Shown piece after piece: positions 8,997 to 22,070 of a stretch of 64,000 nt of DNA. The notes under the pieces were generated by a model. The model saw only the letters and a program-made list of their open reading frames with translations. It made no database searches and had not been told where the DNA came from. Numbering within the stretch: position 1 is the stretch's first letter; each line of letters starts with the position of its first letter. This stretch comes from Leptolyngbyaceae cyanobacterium clean351 (GTDB taxonomy: Bacteria > Cyanobacteriota > Cyanobacteriia > DAIDHW01), in contig DAIDHW010000001.1 in the NCBI GenBank assembly GCA_027451865.1, forward strand, positions 841,530-905,529. Direction: 5' to 3'. The translations under genes and the position numbers were made by a program.

Positions 8997-9485
8997 ATGG
9001 AGCGGATCTCCATCCCCCAATTAACCCGGGCTCCCAACCGGACACTGGAAATTTCCTTTGCGGAGTTTTTACCTGGCTTTGCAACCCTCACTCCGGTCCG
9101 GGGTCAGCTGACAGTTAGCCATGGGGGCAATTACCTTCAGGTGGCCCTAACAGCGGAGACGATCGTTTCCCTGACCTGTGGCCGTTGTCTACAGCTGTAT
9201 AACTATCGCCTGGCAATCGATACTGCAGAGATGCTTTGGTTAACTGCCCAACCAACAACTCCTAGTACCGAGACAGAAATAACGCCTGAAAACTTGGTGG
9301 AATCTCTGCCTATTAATGGCAGCTTCGACCCCGGAGCATGGCTTTACGAGCAGGCCTGTTTAGCTCTGCCCCTGGTCTGCCGCTGTCAGACCGATTGCCC
9401 CGGGATCCAGGTGGGCGCTGCGGTGGAGACTCCCCTAGACCAACGCTGGGCTGCTCTGCGTTCTTTGTATCCCCCGGAATCCTAA
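8997..9485 (+). CDS. DUF177 (YceD family) protein
   Basis: VSLTCGRCLQLYNYRL and LPLVCRCQTDCPGI cysteine motifs. Confidence 0.88.
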   Translation: MERISIPQLTRAPNRTLEISFAEFLPGFATLTPVRGQLTVSHGGNYLQVALTAETIVSLTCGRCLQLYNYRLAIDTAEMLWLTAQPTTPSTETEITPENLVESLPINGSFDPGAWLYEQACLALPLVCRCQTDCPGIQVGAAVETPLDQRWAALRSLYPPES

Positions 9486-10981
9486 TGGAATTTGCGCAGG
9501 AGCTGACCCTGCTGTTACGGGCTTGTTATCCTTTGATCTACATCCCTAGCCTGGAAGAAGAGCGGGTAGAAGCCGCCATTTCCCAGGTGGCCCAGGCCAC
9601 CGGGCGGACAGTTTACCTGTGGGACTACGTAGAGGGCTATCAGGGGAATCCCAACGATAGCGGGTTTGCCCGGCGCAATCCTCTCCAGGCCCTGGAGTTG
9701 GGGGAGAAGATGCCCAAAAACGCCGCCGGCTTGTTTGTGTTGCGGGATTTCCACCGCTTCCTGGAAGACATAGCAGTAGCCCGCAAGCTGCGTAACCTGG
9801 CGCGTCTTTTCAAGGCTCAGCCCAAGAATATTATTCTATTAGCCCCCCACCTGAGTATTCCCGGGGACCTGCGGGAGGTCCTGACTGTACTAGAGTTTCA
9901 TTTGCCCCGGCCCCCGGAAATCCGGGCTGAGATCCTTGCTTTGCTGGGGGACCTGGGCCAGGATCTCCCTCAACCTGTCCTAGACAATCTAGTCCAGTCT
10001 TGCCAGGGACTTTCCCTGGAGCGGATCCGCCGGGTGTTGACTAGGGGAATTGCGGCCCGGGGGGAAATTTCTGAGGCGGATGTGGAGTTAGTCCTGGAAG
10101 AGAAACGCCAGACGATTCGCCAAACCCAGATTCTTGACTTCTACCCAGCCCGGGAGAACATGGCTGATATTGGCGGCCTCAGTTTGCTCAAGGAGTGGCT
10201 CTACCGCCGAGGGGAGGCCTTTTCCGAACCGGCCCGTCAGTACGGCCTCCCCTACCCCCGGGGGCTCCTGCTAGCGGGGATCCAGGGGACAGGTAAATCC
10301 TTGACCGCGAAGGCAGTGGCCCACCATTGGCACCTGCCCTTGCTGCGCTTGGATGTGGGCCGTCTGTTTGCCGGTCTGGTAGGAGAATCCGAAGCGCGCA
10401 CCCGGCAGATGATCGATCTTGCCGAGGCCCTAGCCCCTTGCGTACTTTGGATCGACGAGATCGATAAGGCTTTTGCCGGACTAGATGGCCGAGGAGACAG
10501 CGGCACCACTAGCCGGGTTTTTGGCACCTTTATTACTTGGTTAACTGAGAAAACCTCCCCCGTATTTGTGGTGGCAACCGCCAACAACCTCCCGGCTCTG
10601 CCCCCGGAGCTGCTGCGCAAGGGCCGCTTTGATGAGGTATTCTTTGTAGGTCTGCCAAATCAGGGGGAAAGACGGGAAATATTTAAGGTGCACCTGCGGC
10701 AGTTGCGCCCCCACCGTTGGCAGCAGTACGACCTAGACCGTCTAGCCTACGAGACCCCTGAATTCTCTGGGGCTGAGATTGAGCAGTCTTTGGTAGAGGC
10801 TATGCACATCGCTTTCAGTCAGGGCCGTGAATTTACCACCGAAGACATCTTGAGCGCCGCTAGTCAGCTAATCCCCCTCTCCCGCACTGCCCAGGAGCAG
10901 ATTCGTCTCCTCCAGGAGTGGGCTGAAATGGGTAAAATTCGCAACGCCTCTCCTCCTTGGCGACCCAACTCACCTTCCTAA
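9485..10981 (+). CDS. ycf46: AAA family ATPase, Ycf46-like
   Basis: [15 protein letters not shown] Walker [11 protein letters not shown] Walker B; N-terminal [25 protein letters not shown] typical of Ycf46; ATG overlaps upstream stop (TAATG). Confidence 0.9.
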   Translation: MEFAQELTLLLRACYPLIYIPSLEEERVEAAISQVAQATGRTVYLWDYVEGYQGNPNDSGFARRNPLQALELGEKMPKNAAGLFVLRDFHRFLEDIAVARKLRNLARLFKAQPKNIILLAPHLSIPGDLREVLTVLEFHLPRPPEIRAEILALLGDLGQDLPQPVLDNLVQSCQGLSLERIRRVLTRGIAARGEISEADVELVLEEKRQTIRQTQILDFYPARENMADIGGLSLLKEWLYRRGEAFSEPARQYGLPYPRGLLLAGIQGTGKSLTAKAVAHHWHLPLLRLDVGRLFAGLVGESEARTRQMIDLAEALAPCVLWIDEIDKAFAGLDGRGDSGTTSRVFGTFITWLTEKTSPVFVVATANNLPALPPELLRKGRFDEVFFVGLPNQGERREIFKVHLRQLRPHRWQQYDLDRLAYETPEFSGAEIEQSLVEAMHIAFSQGREFTTEDILSAASQLIPLSRTAQEQIRLLQEWAEMGKIRNASPPWRPNSPS

Positions 10982-10993
10982 AGCCTCAACCCC

Positions 10994-11428
10994 TCAGGGG
11001 CGTAGCTCTGCCTGCTCCCGACTAACCAAACTCAGCTGTAACTCTTCTAGGTGCTGTTGGCTATCTACGGGAAGTCGGGGTTGAGGGAGCTCTGTGTTGG
11101 GCCAACTAGGCAAGTCATGGCAGGGACAGATAAGGTTGGCCACCCCTAGGCGCACCACTGGCATTGGCACGCTGCAGCGGGCGCAGGGACTGATTTCCCA
11201 CCGGTCGGTGAGTAGGTCAGCAATGGTTTCGAGGGTCCCCTCCAGGTAGGCATCCTGGCCCTCGGGAGAGAAGACCGTACACCAGAGCTGCTCAAATTGG
11301 GGGCTGTAGTCCCCCTCCTGGTAGATGGGAACGGGGGAGAGACAGACCCCTGCATGTGGTAAACAAACCCTCTTGCCCAGTTGTAGCCAGTGGGCAACAT
11401 AGCTCCTGACTTGGTCCGTATTGGCCAT
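10994..11428 (-). CDS. Conserved hypothetical protein (cyanobacterial), with CxxC pair
   Basis: 144 aa ORF with protein-like composition and PCARCSVPM motif; clean intergenic position. Confidence 0.6.
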   Translation of the reverse strand: MANTDQVRSYVAHWLQLGKRVCLPHAGVCLSPVPIYQEGDYSPQFEQLWCTVFSPEGQDAYLEGTLETIADLLTDRWEISPCARCSVPMPVVRLGVANLICPCHDLPSWPNTELPQPRLPVDSQQHLEELQLSLVSREQAELRP

Positions 11429-11448
11429 AACCTGCCTCTACTAGTGGG

Positions 11449-13035
11449 CTAGTTGTTGGACACCTGGGTAGAAATATCGGGGTACCCGTGGGTTTGTAGG
11501 TATTTTAATATGCCCTGAGCAATCCCCTCCGCCATCCGGGTCTCAAAAGTTGGGTCCCTCAAGAGGGGTGCATCGTGAGCTCCCGTCACAAATCCGGTCT
11601 CAATTAAGATTGAGGGCATCGTGGTGCGGTCAATGACGAAAAAGCGGGCAGTGAATAGGCCACGGTTATCAATTTCTCCCCCCGTATCCTTAATATAAGC
11701 CCGGTCTACATCCTCCGCCAAGGCCTCGCTGTGGGGGAAATAGTAGTAGACCTCCACTCCATTAACTTCTGGATGGCTCATGTCAATGGCATTACAGTGG
11801 ATACTGACGTAAGCATCGGCATGGACTTCCTCTGCTAGGGCAACCCTAGCGTGCAAGGTGACCGTACGGTGGCCCGGGGTAACCTGGGTGGCGGTAGTGC
11901 GGGTAATGTAAACCTGGACCCCATGGCTTGCCAGAATATCTCGTACCTGAAGGCCAGTGGCTAGGACTACATCCTCCTCCCGCAGACCCCCAATCCCTAC
12001 GGCTCCCGTGTCATCCCCCCCGTGGCCCGGGTCAATCACTACCACCGGCTGACCGGGTTTCGTCGGCAGTGGGGCAGGCCAGCCGTAGGCATTAGTTCCA
12101 TTTGAGAGGGGGAGCGGTGCGGAGACCGGCTCTTGGGGGTTGGGAACAGGAGTCGGATAGCTAGACTGATAACCCGTGCGCTGAAACCTTACCAATAAGG
12201 AACCTGAATCTAGTTGCTGGACACCTGTAACCTGAACCCCAGAGGCGGGATAGAGCAGCAGGGTGAGGCTGTCATGGCTATGCTGCTGGAATTTAACGTC
12301 TGTCAGGGGGCTCCCAGGCCCAGTTGTCGGAGGCCTGATCCCGGGGGCTAGGTGGACTCGAAATAACGAGACCCGATAGGCATAGCCCTGTGGGCCGTAG
12401 CTATAGGACACATGACCGGTAGTGCGGATTAACAGCTCACTACCCCCCAATTCGATTGCCTCAATACGATTAACTGCCTCTGCTGGCTGGTTATGCCAGG
12501 GTTGGATTGGGGTGGGGACAGTAGCTGGAGGAGAGGGGAAGACCGGCTCAGTTGGCGATTCCTGGGGCAGGGGAGGTCCCCCTGCTCCCTGCCGGTTGTA
12601 CCAGGGTTCACTTGGACTCGGGGGTATGAGACTAGCTGGGGAGGCAAGTTCAGGGGTGGGCAGGTCTACTTGCCAGTGGTCGGCAGTCAGCCCCTCGATC
12701 CGGATCTGTTGGGGATTAAGGGTGTAGCCTGGGGCCAGCTCCAGGACTATCCGGGTAGTCTGGGGGTCAAATTGGGCAATCCTGAGGGTTTGAATGACCG
12801 GGCCGAGGGGCTGACTGAGGGGAGGGCGGTTCCACTGAATGCCCGGAAGGTCAATCACCAGACGAGTTGGGTCAGCAACTAGCTGCGCTCGGGGCTGAAC
12901 CCCCACGTCAGTGGTAAAGGAAAATTGATTTTGATTAAATTGCCAGTGTTCTAGTTGGTCAGCCCATCCCGGACGAGCACCGAACACTAATAGGGCAGGC
13001 ACAAGAGCACAGGCAAGGTGGCGGAGTTTGAGCAA
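11449..13035 (-). CDS. N-acetylmuramoyl-L-alanine amidase with N-terminal AMIN domain
   Basis: AMIN-like N-terminus and VVIDPGHGGDDTGAVG...SIHCNA...VLIETGFVT amidase_3 motifs. Confidence 0.94.
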   Translation of the reverse strand: MLKLRHLACALVPALLVFGARPGWADQLEHWQFNQNQFSFTTDVGVQPRAQLVADPTRLVIDLPGIQWNRPPLSQPLGPVIQTLRIAQFDPQTTRIVLELAPGYTLNPQQIRIEGLTADHWQVDLPTPELASPASLIPPSPSEPWYNRQGAGGPPLPQESPTEPVFPSPPATVPTPIQPWHNQPAEAVNRIEAIELGGSELLIRTTGHVSYSYGPQGYAYRVSLFRVHLAPGIRPPTTGPGSPLTDVKFQQHSHDSLTLLLYPASGVQVTGVQQLDSGSLLVRFQRTGYQSSYPTPVPNPQEPVSAPLPLSNGTNAYGWPAPLPTKPGQPVVVIDPGHGGDDTGAVGIGGLREEDVVLATGLQVRDILASHGVQVYITRTTATQVTPGHRTVTLHARVALAEEVHADAYVSIHCNAIDMSHPEVNGVEVYYYFPHSEALAEDVDRAYIKDTGGEIDNRGLFTARFFVIDRTTMPSILIETGFVTGAHDAPLLRDPTFETRMAEGIAQGILKYLQTHGYPDISTQVSNN

Positions 13036-13106
13036 GACAGGGTCACCTCTGAACTTAGTTGAGACAAATGACGAACAATTGGAGATGTAGGAGCCATGAA
13101 TTAAGC

Positions 13107-13149
13107 AAAAAAAAAGCCGGCCAGGAGGATTTTACCCTTCCCAGCCAGC
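13107..13149 (-). terminator. Rho-independent terminator, likely for apcE
   Basis: Minus strand GCTGGCTGGGAAGG...TCCTCCTGGCCGGC followed by a run of nine T. Confidence 0.75.
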
Positions 13150-13223
13150 TAACAGATTATTCGAGGATTCTAGGGGGAGCAAGGGGGAATGAACCAGGCC
13201 CTGCTATTTTAACTGGGATGACC

Positions 13224-16715
<3,492 letters not shown>

Positions 16716-16788
16716 TTATGCTGACTTTTAGATTAAAACGTTTTGGGTGACACTAACCCAATCGTGAAGAATTATGTATTTGATGGGG

Positions 16789-17268
16789 TCAGGAGCGAGG
16801 TAGGGTGTCTAGACTGGCCCGGAATTTTCCGGCGTACTCACGAAATCTATAGAGGTCTGCCTGAAGCGTTTTCTCTACCAGGCTGCCGAGAAACAGAGCA
16901 TCCATAATCTGACCGAGGGGACCTGGGATGGCGTAGGCAATCGTCAGCTTAACAATACTGCTGTGGCCACGGTCATAGAAGTGGATCGCCCCGCGATTGG
17001 GCAGACCATCTACGGATTCAAACCTAATCAGCTGGTGTTTGATCAATCGCAGAATGCGAGACCGCCAGGAGAAATTCCACACCCCGAGGGCCAACTGCCA
17101 CTGTGACAGGTCTGGGTCATCAGTTAACACCTGTACCGACTTGATCCACAACATCCAATCTGGCATCCGCTCTAGGTCAGACCAGAGATCCCAAACCAGA
17201 CCTATGGGGCAGGGTACTTCTACCTGCACAGTGTGCTCTAGCCAACCAGACTGTGTTCTAACTCCCAA
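16789..17268 (-). CDS. SRPBCC (polyketide cyclase/START-like) family protein
   Basis: VQVEVPCPIGLVWDLWSDLERMPDWMLWIKSV motif. Confidence 0.85.
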   Translation of the reverse strand: MGVRTQSGWLEHTVQVEVPCPIGLVWDLWSDLERMPDWMLWIKSVQVLTDDPDLSQWQLALGVWNFSWRSRILRLIKHQLIRFESVDGLPNRGAIHFYDRGHSSIVKLTIAYAIPGPLGQIMDALFLGSLVEKTLQADLYRFREYAGKFRASLDTLPRS

Positions 17269-17344
17269 TGTCTCACCCTATACCTTAAGACCTAGGCCGA
17301 TCTTAAACTATCCAAGGCAGCAGGGCCATAGAAGCTCCTCAAAA

Positions 17345-17548
17345 CTAGGGAAGCTGACGGGAGATAAGCTTTTCAACCTGAGCCTGGGTTTGGTACAAAA
17401 GCACCTGACGGCCATCGCCCGCAGCCCCCAATTGGGTCAGGGAGGGCAGCAAGTTTCGGGATTGGAGAGCCATGTGCAATTGTAAATGGGCAACGTATGC
17501 CTGAAAAGTTTCTGGTTGTTCAGAGCTTAACTGAGATTTCAAGATCAT
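17345..17548 (-). CDS. Small hypothetical protein
   Basis: 67 aa ORF in otherwise non-coding interval; protein-like amphipathic composition only. Confidence 0.4.
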   Translation of the reverse strand: MILKSQLSSEQPETFQAYVAHLQLHMALQSRNLLPSLTQLGAAGDGRQVLLYQTQAQVEKLISRQLP

Positions 17549-18112
17549 CTGTCTCCTGGAAAGTTACTGTCCATTCAATCTCAACCTTCAAGAGACTAAC
17601 ATGGGTAGCCCAGCTCAGAAATGGAATGTAACCAACGTTGATATTCAGTTCAAGTTTCTTGACATTGGCCATCTACCTCCCCAGGAGCGGCATCCGCGAC
17701 TGTGGGGTAAAAGCCTGCCCATGGAATTCCTTGCTCAACTACCACCAAGAGTCTCGATAACTCCCCATGCTTAGGGGGGGCTATTGCACGATGCCCACCC
17801 CTGGATTGCCTCTGGCCAGGCAACCTGGAAGCTCGATTTCTCCCCACCGTCGACAATGGGCTTTAGATCAAAAATACTTTCATTAACCCCTGGTTTTTTT
17901 AGATGCGCATCCCAGGCCAAGGACCCAGCTGAAATTAGCATAAGGTGTCATCAGCTATCCTCAGATGACTGGCGAAACACCCCTAAAAGTCTCCCAGAGG
18001 GGAGGAGATTCGTTTCCTAGAACACGGATTTTCAACCCAGAACTAGAAGCCTTGGCCAAAGTCAACCCCCCCGGAGATGCTGCTGCGAATTAATGGTCCT
18101 GTAAAGCTTGAT

Positions 18113-18230
18113 TAACTTGCCAAAGCAAGATAACCTAACCTGTGTTCTTTGTCGTAACCACCAGGAACTGGTGTGCCCTCGGCAAAGTGCGGTGTGAGTG
18201 AGTGGTTTCTGGATAGCTAACCGCAAGTTA
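18113..18230 (+). promoter_or_regulatory. Candidate ydaO-like (c-di-AMP) riboswitch or structured leader upstream of LysM/M23 peptidase
   Basis: 8 bp terminal complement TAACTTGC (18113-18120) / GCAAGTTA (18223-18230), GGATAGCTAACCGCAAG resembling the ydaO 3' core GACAGCUAACCUCGUAAG, 5 nt before the ribosome binding site AAGGAGG. Confidence 0.42.
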
Positions 18231-18244
18231 CTTCAAGGAGGCCG

Positions 18245-19513
18245 ATGTTGAGACAACTAATTGACCGGAAGCCAACGAATCCTGCTTTCCAACCCTTGCC
18301 TGCGACCTGCAAGCCTCGCCGCCTAAGTGCTTCCCTGGCCCTGATCGGGGCTGCCGTATCCCTAGGGAGCAGCTTGATACTCCCCGTTAGTCGCAGTGCT
18401 TCAGCAGCAGTATCCCTGACTGGTAAAGCCCTCAATGCCAGTGCCCCCCTCGGTGCCCTCCCGTTCACCCATCCGGTCCTGGTATCACCTGAAATAGGGG
18501 GTCCTCTGGTGCACCGCGTCGTCCCCGGCGACACCTTGTGGGGCTTGGCTCATACCTACGGGCTGACTGCTCACCACCTAGCTGCCTACAACCACACCTC
18601 CCTCCAAGCCCCCTTGCTAGTGGGGGAGGTCCTGCGCATACCAGGATCCGTGGTACCAGTGTTAGGGTCAATTCGTCCCGGTACAAACGTCGCCATGGTG
18701 GGCAACGTCCCTGGGGTCCTTTCCCCGAGGACCGAACGATATAGGGTCCGCCCCGGGGACACCTTGGCCGGCATTGCAGCTGCCAATGGCGACTCCGTGA
18801 GTGTGTTGGCCGCGGTTAACCACTTGAGCAACCCTAACCTCCTGTGGGTAAACCAAACTCTACGCATACCGGTAGGTGTGGGCCAGTTACGTACTGATAC
18901 TTCCCCTGCTGCGGTGTCCCGCACCGTAGTAGCAGTAGTGCCAGGCTCTCCTGGGTCAATGACCGAGGCCGATAATCCACCCCTGGTGGCGGCGGCTCTC
19001 AGCCCGGGTCACTTTAATCCCATTCTCCAGCCCCTAGTGGGCAAAACCGTCTCGCCCCAACTCCCCCCTCTGCCTAGCGCCGACCGGTACCTGCCCCATA
19101 GTTCGGTCTTCAATGGTTATATTTGGCCAACGAAGGGAGTGATTACCTCCGCCTTTGGCTGGCGGCCCAACCCCATGGGGCCCGGCGAGGAGTTCCACAA
19201 GGGCATCGACATCGGGGCTCCGATGGGGACCCCTATCGTGGCGGCGGCCAGTGGGGTAGTTGTTAGCGCGGGTTGGAACCCTGGTGGCTACGGGAACGTG
19301 GTAGAAATTCGTCACCCCAATGGCAGCTTGACCTTGTACGCCCACGCCAGCCGGGTACTGGTGCGAGCGGGGGAACGGGTGGATCAAGGTCAGGAGATCG
19401 CCGAGATGGGTAGCACTGGTTACAGTACAGGCCCTCACTGCCACTTTGAAATCCATCCCCCCGGGGAAGGCGCTGTCAACCCCCTTGCTTACTTACCGCG
19501 GGTTCCCGCCTAG
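18245..19513 (+). CDS. LysM-containing M23 family metallopeptidase
   Basis: Two LysM units (HRVVPGDTLWGLAHTYG; YRVRPGDTLAGIAAANG) and M23 motifs (FHKGIDIGAPMGTPIVAAASGVV; TGPHCHFEI). Confidence 0.94.
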   Translation: MLRQLIDRKPTNPAFQPLPATCKPRRLSASLALIGAAVSLGSSLILPVSRSASAAVSLTGKALNASAPLGALPFTHPVLVSPEIGGPLVHRVVPGDTLWGLAHTYGLTAHHLAAYNHTSLQAPLLVGEVLRIPGSVVPVLGSIRPGTNVAMVGNVPGVLSPRTERYRVRPGDTLAGIAAANGDSVSVLAAVNHLSNPNLLWVNQTLRIPVGVGQLRTDTSPAAVSRTVVAVVPGSPGSMTEADNPPLVAAALSPGHFNPILQPLVGKTVSPQLPPLPSADRYLPHSSVFNGYIWPTKGVITSAFGWRPNPMGPGEEFHKGIDIGAPMGTPIVAAASGVVVSAGWNPGGYGNVVEIRHPNGSLTLYAHASRVLVRAGERVDQGQEIAEMGSTGYSTGPHCHFEIHPPGEGAVNPLAYLPRVPA

Positions 19514-19525
19514 ATCACAGTAAGT

Positions 19526-19553
19526 CTCTCGGGAATTGAAAGGTTCCCGAGAG
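19526..19553. repeat. Perfect 10 bp inverted repeat between convergent genes, possible bidirectional terminator
   Basis: CTCTCGGGAA-TTGAAAGG-TTCCCGAGAG. Confidence 0.6.
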
Positions 19554-19555
19554 GC

Positions 19556-20815
19556 CTATACCGGCTGCATGAGGTGACGGCGCAACTGGTCAAGGGCGGT
19601 GCAGGCGCTGACATGACGGATCCACTCCCGGTCCCTGGTGCTACCGAACTGGTATCGGAAGTTTTTGACTGAACCATTTGGTTCAGCAATACCAACGTAG
19701 ACCAGGCCCACGGGCTTAGCTGGAGTGCCCCCCCCTGGTCCAGCAATACCAGTGATGCTCAGTCCCCAGCTGCTTTTGAGTAGATTACGTACCCCGGCAG
19801 CCATCTGCTGCGCCACCAAAGCGCTAACCGCCCCATCCTGCTGTAAAAGTCCTGGATCCACCCCGAGAACGCTTGTCTTAATCTGGTTGTCGTAGGAAAT
19901 CACCCCCCCGACAAAGTGGCCGGAACTCCCGGCTATACTGGTAATCATGGCTCCTAGACCCCCACCGGTACAGGATTCAGCCACCGCCAGGGTAGCGCCA
20001 CTTTTTTGCAGGAGATTACCTACTACCAAGGGTAAAGTTTCTTCGTCGGCACCGTAGTAGTCCTCACCACCAATCTGCCGCAGTTGAGCCTCGATGGGGG
20101 TTATCATCTGCACGGCCGCCGCCTCGGTCTCCGCCCTAGCTGTGACCCGTAGTTTTACCTGACCATAGTTGGCGTAGGGGGCTACAGTGGGGTTTTGAGT
20201 CTCCAACAGGGGGCCGATCTTTTCGACTAGAGCCGATTCCGATATTCCCCAGTACTTCAGGGTCCGACTGTATATCACTGACTGGCCCCAGCCGAGGGAT
20301 TGCAGGTAGGGGGTGGCAGTCTCGTGCCACATCCGCTGCATTTCGGTAGGCACCCCAGGAAAAGTCAGGATGGTCAAGCCCGTCCGGGGTTGCCAGATCA
20401 TCCCTGGGGCACTACCAACTGGATTGGGAAGCACCTCAGCCCCTGCGGGCAACCAAGCTTGTTTATGGTTGTTGGTAGGCATGGGCCGGCCGCGCTGGGC
20501 AAATTTGCGCTCCATATCCGCCAGGATTTCTGGGTGCTCCACTAGGGGCGCTGCAAAAAATTCGGCAATGGTTTCCGTGGTCAGGTCATCAGGGGTTGGG
20601 CCAAGGCCGCCGGTGAAGATCAGCAACCGAGCCCGGTCCGCGGCAATGGCCAATACTTTCTTTAGCCGGTCGGGATTATCTCCGACTACGGTCTGATAGT
20701 AGTGGGGAATGCCTAGGCGAGCTAACTGTTGGGCAAGAAACTGGGCATTGCCATTAATGATGTTTCCTAAAAGCAACTCCGTACCGACACAAATAATTTC
20801 GGCGCTGAAAACCAT
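19556..20815 (-). CDS. cinA: Competence/damage-inducible protein CinA family
   Basis: AEIICVGTELLLGNIINGNAQFLAQQLARLG and C-terminal AVAESCTGGGLGAMITSIAGSS. Confidence 0.95.
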   Translation of the reverse strand: MVFSAEIICVGTELLLGNIINGNAQFLAQQLARLGIPHYYQTVVGDNPDRLKKVLAIAADRARLLIFTGGLGPTPDDLTTETIAEFFAAPLVEHPEILADMERKFAQRGRPMPTNNHKQAWLPAGAEVLPNPVGSAPGMIWQPRTGLTILTFPGVPTEMQRMWHETATPYLQSLGWGQSVIYSRTLKYWGISESALVEKIGPLLETQNPTVAPYANYGQVKLRVTARAETEAAAVQMITPIEAQLRQIGGEDYYGADEETLPLVVGNLLQKSGATLAVAESCTGGGLGAMITSIAGSSGHFVGGVISYDNQIKTSVLGVDPGLLQQDGAVSALVAQQMAAGVRNLLKSSWGLSITGIAGPGGGTPAKPVGLVYVGIAEPNGSVKNFRYQFGSTRDREWIRHVSACTALDQLRRHLMQPV

Positions 20816-20853
20816 AAACCCTGATGCTCCCGGTCCCCTCTAGCCTGAAAAAC

Positions 20854-21915
20854 CTAAGAATGGCGAGTACACTTCCATACTTGCCAACTTGTATAGCCTA
20901 GTAACACAGTAGCACCGATAGCTGACCCCAGGCCGCTGGGGATGCCCGAAAAGGCTAGGGCCAAGGTGCCTACCCACAGGGTAAGGACGTAGATAAATAA
21001 CACCGTCAGCCGGTGGGAAAGCCCAGCCTGCAGTAGGCGATGGTGCAAATGCCGCTTGTCGGCAATGAAGGGGGACTTGCCGTGGCGTAGACGGTCAAGA
21101 ATGACCGCGGACATGTCTAGGATGGGCACCGCCAGGATTAAGTAGGGCAAAACCACGGCTACTGTGGTGACCACCTTGACCAGACCAATTACCCCCACTC
21201 CCGCCAAGGTGAAACCCATAAAGTAGGCCCCCCCATCCCCCATAAAAATCTGAGCCGGGTTGAAGTTATAGCGTAGAAAGCCTAGGGCTCCCCCCGCCAG
21301 GGCAGCAGCGATCAGGGCAGCGGCTGGCTGATGCATGAATAAGCTACTGATGAGCATTACTACCGCCGCAATTCCTGAAACACCTGCTGCCAACCCATCT
21401 AGACCGTCAATCCAGTTAATGGCATTCACCATACCCACCAACCAAACCACTGTTACCACCAGACTGACCAGAGGATAGAAATGCACCAATCCCAACCCTG
21501 GTACACTCAAAAAGTCAATGTGCACTCCAAGCTGCCAGGCGGTCATAGATGTTAGGACCTGCAGAGCCAGGCGGGTGCTAGCGCGCAGGCCAAACAGGTC
21601 ATCTGCCAGACCAATCATGAAACAGCATAGGCCACCGACCGTGACCCCCCAAACCTCATTTGACTGTGCCGCCGATAGGGTACCAAACCCCCCTAAACCC
21701 CAGACAACTAGCAGTGCTACCGTTGCCCCCACAAAAATCCCTACTCCCCCTAGGCGGACCATGGGTTGATGGTGAACTTTCCGGCCTCCGGGTGGGTCTA
21801 GGTGCCCGCCCCGAATCCCCAGGGCTCTAATCACTGGGGTAATCAGCAGGACTACCAGGGCAGATAGAAAAAAAGCAGCCAGATGATACACGGGAGGAAA
21901 GACGGTCATAATCAA
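20854..21915 (-). CDS. MraY/WecA-family glycosyltransferase 4 (undecaprenyl-phosphate sugar-1-phosphate transferase)
   Basis: DDLFGL, NAINWIDGLDGLAAGVS, MGDGGAYFMGF motifs; multi-pass hydrophobic. Confidence 0.92.
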   Translation of the reverse strand: MIMTVFPPVYHLAAFFLSALVVLLITPVIRALGIRGGHLDPPGGRKVHHQPMVRLGGVGIFVGATVALLVVWGLGGFGTLSAAQSNEVWGVTVGGLCCFMIGLADDLFGLRASTRLALQVLTSMTAWQLGVHIDFLSVPGLGLVHFYPLVSLVVTVVWLVGMVNAINWIDGLDGLAAGVSGIAAVVMLISSLFMHQPAAALIAAALAGGALGFLRYNFNPAQIFMGDGGAYFMGFTLAGVGVIGLVKVVTTVAVVLPYLILAVPILDMSAVILDRLRHGKSPFIADKRHLHHRLLQAGLSHRLTVLFIYVLTLWVGTLALAFSGIPSGLGSAIGATVLLGYTSWQVWKCTRHS

Positions 21916-22070
21916 AGAGGCTGCGGGTTTAGGGCGAGTCTACTACATCCACTCTCCCTCTGGAGTGTTAGGCAGCGAGAATGTTGGTTATGGTTGGCAG
22001 GATCCATGGGCTCAAGGGGGGAGGTTAGGATGGAAGGAGTGGAAACCAGTCGAACTACAGAAGTACATAT

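Noticed and set aside
9338-9484. N-terminal extension of the Ycf46-like ORF
   Set aside because: Overlaps the DUF177 gene in another frame; ATG at 9485 gives the canonical Ycf46 start and a TAATG junction
16735-16744. AAAACGTTTT palindrome upstream of apcE
   Set aside because: Short AT-rich palindrome expected by chance in a promoter region; no second copy or spacing support
17650-17856. 68 aa minus-strand ORF in the intergenic gap
   Set aside because: Low-complexity Arg/Gly composition and no recognisable motif; the plus frame with the interrupted ORF looks more protein-like
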